Source: Calonectria ilicicola (lineage: Eukaryota; Ascomycota; Sordariomycetes; Hypocreales; Nectriaceae). From it: a DNA stretch of 64,000 bases. The stretch spans positions 7,316,001 through 7,380,000 of the forward strand of contig CP085827.1 in NCBI GenBank assembly GCA_020809705.1. The letters run 5' to 3'. The position numbers and the translations under genes are program-made. Below are positions 47,701-58,668 of the stretch, one piece after another. The notes under the pieces were generated by a model. It searched no databases. It saw only the letters and a list, made by a program, of their open reading frames with translations, and was not told the DNA's origin. How positions within the stretch are numbered: the first letter of the stretch is position 1; every line of letters starts with the position of its first letter.

Positions 47701-47978
47701 ACGAACCCTCACTCGCTCGCTCCGCTGCCACACCACGCCCCATCCACGCCCACCGTCCCTCCTTCGCTCCCCACCTCCATACATCACCAACCGGGAACCC
47801 AGCCTGCCAGCCAAAAACTCCCCTCCAAAAAACACACGACCTCGCTCTCTACCTTGCTCCACTCTTTACTGCGTGTCTATCCGGCGTCGAACCTCTTTTT
47901 ACTCCTCACTTCGCCTTTTTCACCACATCTGCCTTCAGGCCCCCTTCCCGCAAACTTCAACTGGCCTATATCGACGCA
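38723..47978. other. Gene-poor region of about 9.3 kb
   Basis: Between the chorismate synthase relic and the kinase gene I find no reading frame with recognisable motifs, membrane or signal features, or a splice partner. The longest candidates (40770-41258, 39686-40285, and frames of about 226 codons on both strands at 44688-45373) look fortuitous. Composition is mixed GC, unlike the AT-rich RIP-type blocks. It contains homopolymer tracts (38830-38880, 40949-40980, 44460-44480, 47470-47482) and a CA/CG alternating tract. From about 47400 to the kinase start the plus strand is a C-rich leader. It may hold promoter elements, a long non-coding transcript or a fast-evolving gene I cannot recognise. 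Confidence 0.5.
40462..40498. repeat. Alternating (CA)n(CG)n tract
   Basis: About 37 bases alternate strictly pyrimidine-purine: CA repeats, then CG repeats, then CACACGCATGC. Such sequence is the classic substrate for left-handed Z-DNA and is prone to length change. Confidence 0.85.
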
Positions 47979-47990
47979 ATGGCACTATAG
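47979..47990 (+). promoter_or_regulatory. Upstream ORF (Met-Ala-Leu-stop) in the kinase leader
   Basis: A four-codon ORF lies in the C-rich presumed leader, 98 bases before the kinase start codon. Its presence in mRNA is not proven. Confidence 0.4.
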
Positions 47991-48047
47991 ACTCTCTGTC
48001 ACCATTGTCGTGACTCCATCGCCCTCCAGGCCGACCTCCTCTCCATT

Positions 48048-48242
48048 ATGTCGATTCGGCCGACGTCGCCATCACGGACTCGTTCATCATGGATCCCACT
48101 CAGCACCATCACCATCCCCTACACCACCCTCGACATCACAAGTCGCTCTCTCAGCAGCAGTCGTTTTCATCCCTCTCGTCGACGGCCCGGCCCACTCCTC
48201 CGCTGCACACTCACCTCCCTCCCTCTGCCTCTCTTCCCTTGA
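48048..48242 (+). promoter_or_regulatory. Overlapping upstream ORF of 64 codons
   Basis: An ATG at 48048 opens a frame (MSIRPTSPSRTRSSW...) that runs past the kinase ATG at 48089 in another frame and ends at 48242. Ribosomes starting here would miss the kinase start, so kinase translation would need leaky scanning or a downstream transcription start. The peptide itself has no recognisable features. Confidence 0.4.
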
Positions 48243-51200
48243 GGTCCGCCAACAGCACGCCCATGTCTTCGCCGGGCCTCTTTAGCCCTACGGGCTCCCG
48301 ACAGAATCTTGCGACCTCCGTTTCCGAGTGCAACACCCCGAGCATGGCCAGCCCTCTGCTGCATCCATTGCAGATGCACAAAGTGAGAGAGTAGGTTCAT
48401 GCCCATTCTTTCACTGTTTCCTAGAGTTGCAGCGAGAGATTTCTCGCGATACTAACTGCGTTGCAGAACTCACAAAGCCCTGATTGACTCGGATACAATC
48501 ACTGGTCGGAAAACCATCAATCAGTACCAGGTGATCGAAGAGATTGGTCGTGGAATGCATGGCAAGGTCAAGCTCGCTCGAAATATGGAGACGGGCGAGA
48601 ACGTTGCCATTAAAATCATCCCTCGTTTCTCCAAGAAGCGACGGCTCGGAAAGGTCACCGCCAAGTCACCCCAGGACAAGACCAAGAAAGAGATTGCTAT
48701 TCTCAAGAAGATTCGACACGACAACGTTGTGGCCCTCCTCGAAGTTATTGATGACCCCGAATTGAAGAAGATTTACATGGTTCTGGAACATGTCGAGTTG
48801 GGCGAGGTTGTATGGCGCAAGAAGGGTCTGCCCCATATCTGTCAATTTGAAAGACGACGAATTGAACGTGAGATGCGAGGCGAACCCCCGACTCCCGAAG
48901 AAGAGCGCTATGAACAGATTCTTGAACGGCGCCAAGCCCTGAAGCAACTCAAGCGTGCCAAGATGGCACAGGCTTATAATGGGCAAGTCGATTATTGGAG
49001 CGTCGAACACGGTGCTGCCGATGAGCCCAGCAGCAGCTTGGGCAGTCACTCTCGAATTTCCTCTCGCGAAGATTTTGCCATCAGCGATGACCCTTTATCG
49101 CGACCCGTATCGCGTCAGGAAACTCGCCCTAGCTCCCCACAGCACTATCGATCCCAGTCTGCAATTTCGTCAACCAGAGCTGTTGATGAGGATGACTTTC
49201 TCCCTTGGGATGACGAGTTCGATACCCATGGTCCTCTTAGGTCGAACCATACCTCGAGTGTCGCTTTAGATGGAGCCATGTATGGGACCTATGCTGAAGA
49301 CGGCTTCCGTGCCCGCTCGGGAAGCATGGCTGATTCTATAATCTCACACATGTCATCCCTCGACTTTAACCCCCAACAAGTCCACGATCCCTTCTCTGAT
49401 GACTTTTCGTATGTGCCTTGCTTTACTTTTGACCAAGCAAGATCAACCTTTCGTGACACTGTTTTGGGGTTGGAATATTTGCACTATCAAGGTGTTGTGC
49501 ATCGAGACATCAAACCTGCCAACCTTCTCTGGAGTAAAAACCACAGAGTGAAGATCTCGGATTTCGGCGTTTCCTATTTTGGTCGGCCGATCCGCGACGG
49601 TGAATTTGACGACACGGTGTCAGAGTCTGAAGCTAAGGATTTCGATGATGACCTCGAGTTGGCCAAAACTGTTGGGACGCCTGCCTTCTTCGCCCCAGAG
49701 CTATGCTACACCGATATTGACGGAGAACAGCCCAAGGTTTCTGAACAGATTGATGTGTGGTCTCTCGGTGTGACGCTTTACTGCCTCATTTACGCTCGTA
49801 TTCCATTCCTGGCCGAAGATGAGTTCCAAATGTTCCGCAAAATTGCGACAGAGGAAGTGTATATTCCTCGACGCCGTCTCAAACCTGTTCACCCTTCAAC
49901 CTCACCTACTGTCACATCTCTTTACAAGCGACAGAACATGCACCCCTATCGCGATGACAATGATCTTGAATACGAAGAAGTTGACAATCTGCTGCTTGAT
50001 CTCCTCCGTCAAATGCTCACCAAAAACCCCGACAGGCGAATCAGGCTCCGTGATATCAAGAGACACCCGTGGGTTGTTCAGGACCTTGCAAACCCGATAG
50101 CGTGGATCGATGAAACCGATCCTGCGAGACCTACCTCGGGTCGACGAATCCAGGTTGACGAAAGAGAAATGTCATCTGCTGTTGTCCCACTGACTTTTCT
50201 GGAAAGAGCTCGCTCTGTCGTCAAGAAGGCTGTGGGTAAAGTTATGCATCCTCTGGTGGAGCGAAGCGACAGTAAGACACGCCGCCGAGCGACAAGCAGT
50301 GCTGCTAGTGACGCGGGTGATAGCATGTACAACAACGTGCCGCCCACGCCCCAGCAGAACTTTCGAGAACATCGCCGAAAAAGCATCCGGCCCGACGACT
50401 ATTTCACGAGCACCGTCCGCGATGCTAGCCCAGCTTCGGAACATCCCCTCTCGATCAGCCAAACAGTCAGCAACCACCCAGAATCCGTAGTATACGATCC
50501 CTTGGCGACTGTTCTACCCGCAGCCGATACCCCTCGAGGCCATTCTCATGCTCAGAGCGAAACAACGGAAGCGTCACAGGAACCTGAACGGACCAGTTCT
50601 CCGGCTGCACTTTGGCCGTTCCACCGCCACGCCCACAGTCATGGCTATAGCCACTTTAGACCGACTACCAACTGGCTGCACCTCGCCCCTGCGTTGCCCG
50701 TATCTCGCACCACACCAACAACACCCTGTCTTCCTCCACAGAGGGATGGAATAGAAGACTTGGACCGCAGGACCCGGGATATGGATCTGGGAATCGACGA
50801 AAACTCTCGCGCGCGATCAGTTGATCGAGGACTCTTTGCCGCAGCGGATAAGCGAGCCGGACCAAGAGTCTCCTTGAACACTATGGTGGTCCCGGGAAGG
50901 CCTTCTCGCCACAGAAGGCCTATCAAATCGGTCGATCTCGGTTCCAGGTACATGGCAGAAGAAATGCTGGGGTCGCCTCTTGCTTCGTCTCTTAAATCCG
51001 TCGCCGAATACCAACACAGTCAGCCACAATCCGATCCCAACTTCTATGGTGGGCCACTCCCAATCCTTGAAGGGCGACCGCAGACAGCACATCGTGTGGA
51101 AAGCACGCCCAACACTCGATCATCCCTTGGTAACTGCGAACCGGATAGGGTCCTAAGGACGAGAACAACTGATCCAATTCCCATTCCCTGCCCGCCGTCT

Positions 51201-51887
51201 CCGGATGCCGAAGAGCGGGCGCGCAACCAGGATGCACCATCACGCGGCGATACAATGACTACCACCAAATCGTCGAGCACCGAGTCAATGGAGGGATTTG
51301 GTACACCTTTGACAAGCCCCAGTGAACTTACAAGCCCTGTGTCGGCCATGCCATCAACGAGGACTTCTGAACGCATGCTTGTTTTCCAGTCAGACCCATC
51401 CCTGCCTGCATTGCTCAGTGGTGCTAGTTCTGTGTCTGCTGACATGGAGGCCGAGCTGCTGGGCAAGCCTGGGATTGTGACCGCCCGGCCTGCCCTACTC
51501 GAGACTACCGATTCACTCACACCACCTGCCATGAACAAGGAATCTGCCTCCGGATTCCCCATTGACCGAGTTTTTGTGAACCCTCCTGCGATGGATAGCG
51601 GTCCGCTTGCTTTGCACCTTGAGAGCAGCGGGTCTCGCGACTCGGTAACGAGCACTCCTGTGGTGCGCCCAGTAGACGACGATGATGACGAAGACGGCAG
51701 CGATGATGGCATCCTGCTCATGGCCAAATCGAAGAAGAAAGTGATCCCACCTGCACCAGACAGGCTTCCACGACCTGCAGCCTTCAATCCACGGCGACGT
51801 GATACCAACATTAGTATCGCCAGCACAGAGACAGCCAAGAAGGTTTCAGTACACGGCGACGAGGGGACGTCGCATTATGAACAATGA
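48089..51887 (+). CDS. SNF1-activating-type Ser/Thr protein kinase (Ssp1/Sak1/CaMKK-like)
   Basis: Exons 48089-48390 and 48467-51887 (76-base intron, ACTAAC branch) give 1240 residues. A His/Pro/Ser-rich N-terminus of about 115 residues precedes the kinase domain (about 120-637). Visible landmarks: glycine loop IGRGMHGKVKLA, catalytic lysine in NVAIKII (about 150), HRDIKPANLLW (about 446), DFG in KISDFGVSYF (about 466), and activation-segment GTPAFFAPELC. An insert of roughly 190 residues sits between the small and large lobes, as in fungal Ssp1-type kinases. The C-terminal 600 residues are disordered and Ser/Pro-rich. In the family these kinases phosphorylate the activation loop of SNF1/AMPK and link calcium or stress to carbon metabolism. 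That role is inferred from kinase-domain type; no regulatory domain confirms it. Confidence 0.92.
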
Positions 51888-52981
51888 TACCCACCCCATT
51901 TTTTTCTATTTTTCCTTTTTTTGAGATGCAATTCGGTTTTTTATACACTATATCAGAATTCAGATCAGCGATGAAGGACTCTTAGGGGCCAATTTGCATT
52001 TGTGCCATTTTTTTCTTATTTCTTATTTTTTTGGGGGGGAGAGTATTGGTGCATCAGCCGCATTATCTGTGTTACACTAGACTATCACTACTGGGAATCC
52101 TCTCTTCTCTTTTTTTTCTGTTTGATTTATTTGATTTGGGGGCTATTCACTATAACTACGGGTGTGGAATCGATGTCATTGAGTCTTTTATTGAAGGACC
52201 ATGAATGGATGAGGGAAACGAGATGATGATGGACACGAGAACTGGGCTGTCAGACGACAGAGTATGAGACTTGAAGGCACAGGGAAAAGGTCTTCGGTAT
52301 GATCTTACCACCGGTGAAAGCCACGATGCCCCTGTGCACGACGGATTCATAAAGAGACTGTTGAGCATGAAATGGGTGAGGACTCTATCTGGACATATCA
52401 GAGTGTTGTTATTAGCCCATTATTTATACAACCTCTCTTCGCCTGGCCGGCGAACGGGAGAGACAGTAGGCTGTCTTTTTTGTTGCTTGGTGGGAATGGA
52501 ACGGGCCCGCGCCATGGTGAGCGCAGCATGGAAGGAGCATTTGCATATAAGGACACGGGAGGAGCAGCGCTGCTTTTATTCATTCCTTGTGTAATAGCTT
52601 TGAGGCCACGGCGCTATTAGTATGCCGTGCATTTACCAATGGAAGAGATCTATTGACGTCCATACTGGCCACATCGTGAAATGTCTTGAACCCGCATGCT
52701 TATATTTCGAATAGTCTGTCCCACCAGTTTCCAAATCCTGAATTAAGATATCCACCACAGGACTTGCTGAGTTCAATTGGTCTTGATCATCGAGAAACGC
52801 TGTGACTGTCGCATTGTGCTGTAATATACTTGATTATTAGCAAGATACTTATAGTGAATGTCGCACGCTCTCTGGGGGAACGGGAGTTCTGATTCGTTCT
52901 ATTTCTGCAGGAAGCTGCACTTGGCTTTGATCAATTGTGCTCGTGTTGATAACCAAGGCCGAATTTTTTCTCGACAACCTT
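51888..52981. other. Convergent intergenic region
   Basis: Roughly 1.1 kb between the kinase (+) and the dehydrogenase (-). T-rich tracts around 51900-52130 look like 3' UTR sequence; nothing else is supported. Confidence 0.6.
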
Positions 52982-54040
52982 TCAGTTAATTTTCTTTTGC
53001 AAATCCTTCTTCAATTTCCAAAATGGCCACATCTTCAGCATGATAAATCTTATCCAACCATCCCCTAGCATTTCCATAATCCACATCTTGGTCGACATGG
53101 TGCCTATTTTCATCGTTTCCCTAGTCCCGAAGAACCTCCATGGCCCAATGCTCCACCCCTTCCCCCTCAGAGCCTCCGTCACAACCTGCTTAGCATATTC
53201 TTCGGCAGTCATTCGCTTTCCGCTTCCAGCCTTTTGCCCCGCCTCACGCATGCTGTCAAACAGGCTGTCTTGGGGCCATGGTTCTGCGACACCGCTCTGA
53301 CCTTTACTGCTCACAAACGATGTCACCACGTTTAGAACTCGGACATTAAGGCACGCTAGCTCAGCTGAGAGGGTGCGAGAGTAGCACGTAAGAGCTGCTT
53401 TGGACATGGCGTAAACGCCTTTGAACGGATATCCTATAATACCCGAGTAAGAGGAGATGTTGACAATGAGCCCCTCTGATGCTAAGAGTAAAGGCATCAT
53501 TTTATTGGTGAGAGTTATAACCGAGATGACATTGGTTTCAAAGACAGAGCGAACGCGATCCGGAGTTGAATCAGTGAGCGGCATGACATATCGGACACCG
53601 CTGTACACGTTTAGGAGTGAATCCAAGCCTATGGGATTTCTGGGGAGCTCACGCATTGTTTACTAGAATGTCTAGCTTTCCCCCAGTCATCTCCTCAACC
53701 TGCACTTTTGCAGCGTTGATACTGTCTTCGTCATCGACGTCGAGCCGGACAGTGGTTAATCCCATAGCCTCAAGCTCAGCTAGAGCCTTAGGTTTGCGAG
53801 CTGTGGCAATGACATGACAGTCTGGCGATTGAATATGTGTGAGCCATGAAAAATTAGGAGATTGCGCAGTGTTGCAGACTAGACTTACTACGCGAATGAA
53901 ACTCCTGCGCTAATGCGCATCCAATACCGCCAGGTGAGCATCTATGCACCATTAGAAACCATCGACTTAGTATGAAATCAATAAACCGACCCTGTGATGA
54001 GAACTGATTTCCTTGCTTGCTGGGCACTCATTTTGATCAT
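52982..54040 (-). CDS. Short-chain dehydrogenase/reductase (AYR1-like)
   Basis: Exons 54040-53991, 53941-53889, 53821-53653 and 53600-52982 give 296 residues; introns of 49, 67 and 52 bases are in phase. The Rossmann start is KSVLITGCSPGGIGCALA, then NNAGVRYVMPL, then the catalytic Ser in VNISSYSG and Tyr-Lys in YAMSKAA (Y-x3-K). Arg in ATARK after the second strand suggests NADPH preference. Length, the TGCSPGGIG start and the C-terminal basic, hydrophobic tail match fungal 1-acyl-dihydroxyacetone-phosphate reductases (Ayr1) and related 17-beta-HSD-like enzymes on lipid droplets or ER. The substrate is uncertain. The first donor is a weak GTCGGT; the other borders are standard. A start at 54031 is a minor alternative. 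It is divergent from the FAD oxidase gene across 1.4 kb. Confidence 0.87.
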
Positions 54041-55443
54041 TTGGATGCTTGTGAAAGAGGTGTTCTTGCAGGGATGAAAGCTCGGCCTCGGCTCAAGTGG
54101 AGGAGGTTACAACAGGTGACGGATTAACAATGGGCCGAGGCTGAGTGCCCAGATAGGAGACAAAAAAGAATATGAGACACTATGGAATTTCCATCCACCT
54201 ACACAGCTACTTTCAACACCAAACTGATATATTTAGAGGTATCACCTTCAATTACATGTATCTGGTTTATGTATTTTCATATTACAAACTGGTTAGGTAT
54301 TAAATAAATAAATTTAATAATTACCTGTTTTATCAGCTCCTGGTTTTAGTGTCTTATAACTTTTGTCCACCGCTTGGTGTCGTGAGGGATATGGAGCTGT
54401 ACAACAATTTAGAATTGCGTATTTCATCTGACAATTTGCAAACTTAAGCGCTGTGATTGATGTAATGTTGAAGCTTGTTCGTAATATATTTGGAATTTGT
54501 ATATCTGAACAAGGTAGAATCGAATGTTTTATTGAGTGTCCTAAGATCAGACCGCAAACAATATTTGTGCAACATAGACAGCAGTTGACTATCTGAGTCT
54601 TGCCAGCAATAAAAATATAGCCAAGTGGAAATGATCATTTAAAATACCATCAGTGGAATTCATATATTCCAAAACATGAATGGTATGGATTTTTTCAAGT
54701 CTCTGCAACTTGGTTCTAAACTGCAAAAACCACCGCACGTCGCCAGCCCTTTGCCTCATCAACCACGTCTTCGTTCGAAAGCAAAGGAAATCTAGCCGCC
54801 AAATTCAATCCTCTGGTTGGTAGAGAAGTGTGCACATCGGTTTTAGTGCCGGTCCTGTCTCTCCTCTATTCATCATTTTTCGGCTCGGCGGCCGATGTAT
54901 GCTGAGCCGAGCGTGAATTAGCTCCCGATTCGGTCGCTAATGTTCACTATGCCGAACCGCCCAGCAGCCCATTCTGGTTATCAGTGCTACAATCGCGGAT
55001 TTTTTTTCTTCATCGACATTGGCTAGCTCCGAGCCAGGTTTCCACTTTCTTTTCCCCACATTGATCTCGGCATGAGTGATGAATGGAGCTTGGGCGTTCA
55101 TTGCTGATTGTGACCTGACCATAGTTAGTGGATAGCCATTAATAATCAACTGGCGTGATGTAATGTGTGTAAACTACCCGGGCAGGGTTGATGATCCACG
55201 GTGCTACCCCCCATTTTTGAGACAACTACTTCGTCGGCACTAGGATCGGGAAGCAGAAAGTTCGGGATGACCTCGCCGGACATGAGTGAATTAATACACT
55301 GTGCAAATTTAACCAAGACAGAATCAAGTATAAGTAGCCACCTGCTAGACCTAATACAAGTAGGAATCCAGCCAGTCAGGGCCCTAACACACTGAAACTA
55401 GGAAGAACCATCCGTCGACGACTGCTCTTGATCTATTATAAAC
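54041..55443. promoter_or_regulatory. AT-rich divergent promoter region
   Basis: This 1.4-kb spacer lies between the divergent dehydrogenase and FAD-oxidase genes. It is strongly AT-rich at 54160-54720, resembling RIP-affected or old repeat sequence. No gene is supported. Confidence 0.55.
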
Positions 55444-56979
55444 ATGGCCAAGCCATCAGTCCTTATCATTGGCGGTGGTGTGTTTGGAACATCAACCGCA
55501 TACCACCTCGCTCTCCGAGGCTATGATAACATCACTGTTGTGGATCGGTTTGAGGCTCCTTCCAAAGACTCCGCTGCAACCGATCTGAACAAGATCATCC
55601 GCGCCGGTTACCCCAACCCACTTCTAGCCAAGCTTGCACTCCAGGCCATGGACATCTGGAAGGACCCAGCATCCATTTTCTCAGGTCTATTTCGAGAAAC
55701 AGGTTGGATCATGTCAGGACACGACCAAACCAAAGGATGGCTAGAAAACACTCGGATGATGGCGAAAGAGATCAACAAAGAAGACATTGAATACATGTCT
55801 GTCGAAGACCTGAAACGAAAGTGGCCGGTATTAACAGGAGACTTTCCTGATTGGACAAACCTATTTAGTCCAGCGTCTGGATGGGTAATATGCTCCCCTT
55901 AAATTTGCTATGTTAGAAATTCATTCAAGCTTACAATTTCTTTTTCTTTACGAATCTCAGGTTCCTTCTGGTCAAGCCTTACTCCAAATGGCAACTGCAG
56001 CTCAAGAAATGGGAGTTAAGTACATCACTGGTAAAGGGGGCCATATCACGAAGCTGTGGTACACTCAGGACGGGTCTTGCGGGGGTGCAATCGCCGAGAA
56101 TGGATATTTCCATCAGGCAGAACTTGTTGTCTTGGCCACAGGCGCAAATCTCCCATCTCTAGTTGACGAGGCGAAATGCGAAGTGATTGCTCAAACGTCA
56201 GCCATTTGTGTTATTCAGCTTACACCAGAAGAAGCCGAGAATTATCGGCATTTTCCTGTTATTGAAGATTTCGAGCAAGGTTCGGGTTTTCTTCATTTCT
56301 GCGTTTTTGTCCCAATTTTAGTTCATTTTGACCCGGACTGACATGTTATAGGCATCATCTTCCCCGCCGACGAAAATGATATGATCAAAATTTGTAGTTC
56401 TCGGTTGGTGAGCAACTATGCAAACAGTAAAGTCCCCGGGGCCTCAACTCTACATTCACTTGGGGACCACCCGCACGACGGCTGCCCAAAGGAATTGGAG
56501 GAAGAACTAAGGCAGTTTATCGGGGATATTTTCCCTGAGTTAGCAAGGCGGCCCTTCATCTCTACAAAGCTTTGCTGGTGAGTGAAGATACATTTCATCA
56601 AGATCCCGAATCTACTATCTACCACCCTTAGCAAGAGCTGCTTAGCCCTAACCAGTGATTACTTAGGGATGGCATGGCTCCCGATCTTCATTTTAGGATT
56701 TGTCCCTATCCGGAGACCAAAGGTCTCTACGTTGCTAGCGCTGGTTCTTTCCACGGCTTCAAGTTCATGCCTGTTATTGGAAGCTATGTGGCCGATTTGC
56801 TGGAAGACAAGCTTGACAAAGGATTGGCAGAGTTGTGGAAATGGAAGTTTGGGCAAGTTCCATCTGATTTCGTAGACCCTCATCCATGGCCCGTACGCGA
56901 TCTGTCGGAACTGAATGGCTGGAAAGGAAGAAATTCACCTGCAGTCAGCAAGCTACCTTGGGCATGGAGTCGGCTCTGA
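55444..56979 (+). CDS. FAD-dependent oxidase of the fructosyl-amino-acid / sarcosine oxidase family
   Basis: Exons 55444-55884, 55961-56279, 56352-56577 and 56667-56979 give 432 residues, the usual length for fungal amadoriases. The N-terminal dinucleotide fold is VLIIGGGVFGTSTAYHLA, ending at VVDRFE. The family segment DLNKIIRAGYPNPL follows. FISTKLCW-DG carries a cysteine aligned with the one that holds FAD covalently in monomeric sarcosine oxidase. The late flavin loop reads AGSFHGFKFMPVIG. These enzymes oxidise secondary C-N bonds of glycated or N-methyl amino acids, giving hydrogen peroxide. No obvious C-terminal peroxisomal tripeptide is present, although the last residues (WSRL) loosely resemble an SRL-type PTS1 signal. 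The flavin loop has Phe where many relatives have Gly (GSGHGFK), so the substrate may be unusual. Confidence 0.88.
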
Positions 56980-57688
56980 TTATGTAGTTATGACAAAGAA
57001 GCAAGTATTGATATGGGTTTGATGTCTCTCAGACCCGATTACATGGTGTTAATCCTAGTTGAAGAAGTTGTTTAATCAACTAAAAAGCCACTTGAATGCT
57101 GAAAAAGAAAATCGCAACATCCATTTGTTTAGGGGGGAAGCACAGGCCTGAAGCCAACCAGCCATGCCAAAGAGGCGCTTGCTGGCCCGCCACTGAACAC
57201 CATTGTGTCCGAAATTTCGCGTCCACCTTGGGTAATTTTCGAGGGAACATATGCAAGTTTTCGGGTGCTGTAGACGAAACAAGGCCGGATTTGCCGCCGA
57301 CCAATCAATGCATGCGCGGAAAAGCACATCCAATTCAGCTTGCGGGCGATTTCGCAAGCAGAATATCGTGGACCCACGAAAAAAAGCAAACCTCTCTTGC
57401 TGGATGGATGAGATCCCTGCATCTGCGTGCTGCAAGCAAGGACACATCAATTCAGACCCACAGTGCATCCATGTTGAGATGATGGAGATTCAGCAGATTC
57501 AAAACAATCGGAGTTGTCCGGGAGAGTACCAAAAGAAAAGACTGGCAGGAAATCAGGTATAAAGCGAAAGGTTCTGACTATGTTGGTTTCTGATTCATAT
57601 CAATCATCTCATCTTCGATTCCTCAATTCATCCCACTTACTCCACCCCCAATTTCAACCTCCTTTTTTCAACCTCCCAAATAATCAAA
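56980..57688. other. Intergenic region
   Basis: About 700 bases between the FAD oxidase and the small acidic gene. The final ~100 bases are pyrimidine-rich and form the leader of the next gene. Open frames here have no supporting features. Confidence 0.55.
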
Positions 57689-58025
57689 ATGGACACGTGA
57701 GCCTTCCTGCTACTTTTATCCTAACTCTTATAACGTTGGATGAGCTCTAACACCTTAGTAGTGCTACCGAGAACCGACAGTTTACTGTCCCTTTGCCCAC
57801 CTCCACTGCCCTTTCTCAGCCTGCTGGTACGTGTTCATCATGACAAAAGCCCCAATAATCACGGTCCACTCTAATTGTCAACCAGGACAACTCCTCAAGG
57901 GCCCCACTGATGCCGAGGGCAAGCCTACCGCCGCCGCTCTTCTTGTTGGTATCAAGCTCGATCTTGAGGCCGAGGTTCATCTTACTGCTCGCGTCAAGGG
58001 TGATCTTACTGTTGGTCTTTACTAG
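57689..58025 (+). CDS. 71-residue orphan protein
   Basis: Three exons: 57689-57696 (8 bases), 57759-57826 and 57886-58025. All splice sites are standard (GTGAGC...CCTTAG, GTACGT...CCAG) and the joined frame is MDTSATENRQFTVPLPTS...AGQLLKGPTDAEG...LLVGIKLDLEAEVHLTAR. The C-terminal half alternates hydrophobic and charged residues, as in a beta-rich or amphipathic segment. It has no signal peptide or membrane segment. I do not recognise a named family, though the codon use and two well-placed introns make it very likely real. The unspliced track would miss it, because the longest open frame starts inside the second intron. Confidence 0.72.
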
Positions 58026-58668
58026 GCTGTTAATATGAGAGAGGAACTTGACTATGATAATGAATCTTGGTAGTTTGTGGTTTAGCTACTCCTGACTTGA
58101 AAAAAATAAAGCACCTTCATTTTGTCTCAATGAGTTTGATCAATTTTGCCGCGCGTTCAATTTACTGGGAATGATGAGCTCAACAATAGGATAAGATCAT
58201 TCAGTGGATAACGGACCTCCTCGATCCAGATTGAAACCTGCTTAAACGTAGACTTAAGAATCTTATGAGTAATGTTTGCGAGACAGCATATGTTCAACTA
58301 TTAGATAACCAAGGTCTTACATATTATTGAAAAGGAGACATAATCTTCGAAAGTTCTGGCCAGCAAGACTCAAGATAACCTTGCAAGGAAGAACCCTATC
58401 CTTACATCACTAATTTCACTCCAAATGGTCACAAAATTGACCATTGTAAAGGGGTATGCATGCTCCTTGGGAAGGTCTCAACCAATTCCACATTTTACTA
58501 CACGGAAGAGTCGTAAGAACTATACTTATTTGTATTAAGTTTTATCAAAGTTATAACTACTATATATAATTGGCAGTCGAATGTCTATCCGCTAAACATT
58601 ACATCCACATCAGTTCAAGAAAGACAAATAGGCAATTTTGTCTGAGCTCGTGTTGCCGCACGTAAATC
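58026..58668. other. AT-rich spacer
   Basis: About 640 AT-rich bases between the 3' ends of the 71-residue gene (+) and the cysteine-repeat gene (-). A short open stretch near 58380-58520 (CKEEPYPYITNF, PNGHKIDHCK) is faintly reminiscent of a zinc knuckle but is too short to call. Confidence 0.5.

Noticed and set aside
58370..58520. Possible zinc-knuckle fragment (NGHKIDHC)
   Set aside because: Only two of the expected ligands are placed correctly and the frame is closed by stops on both sides.
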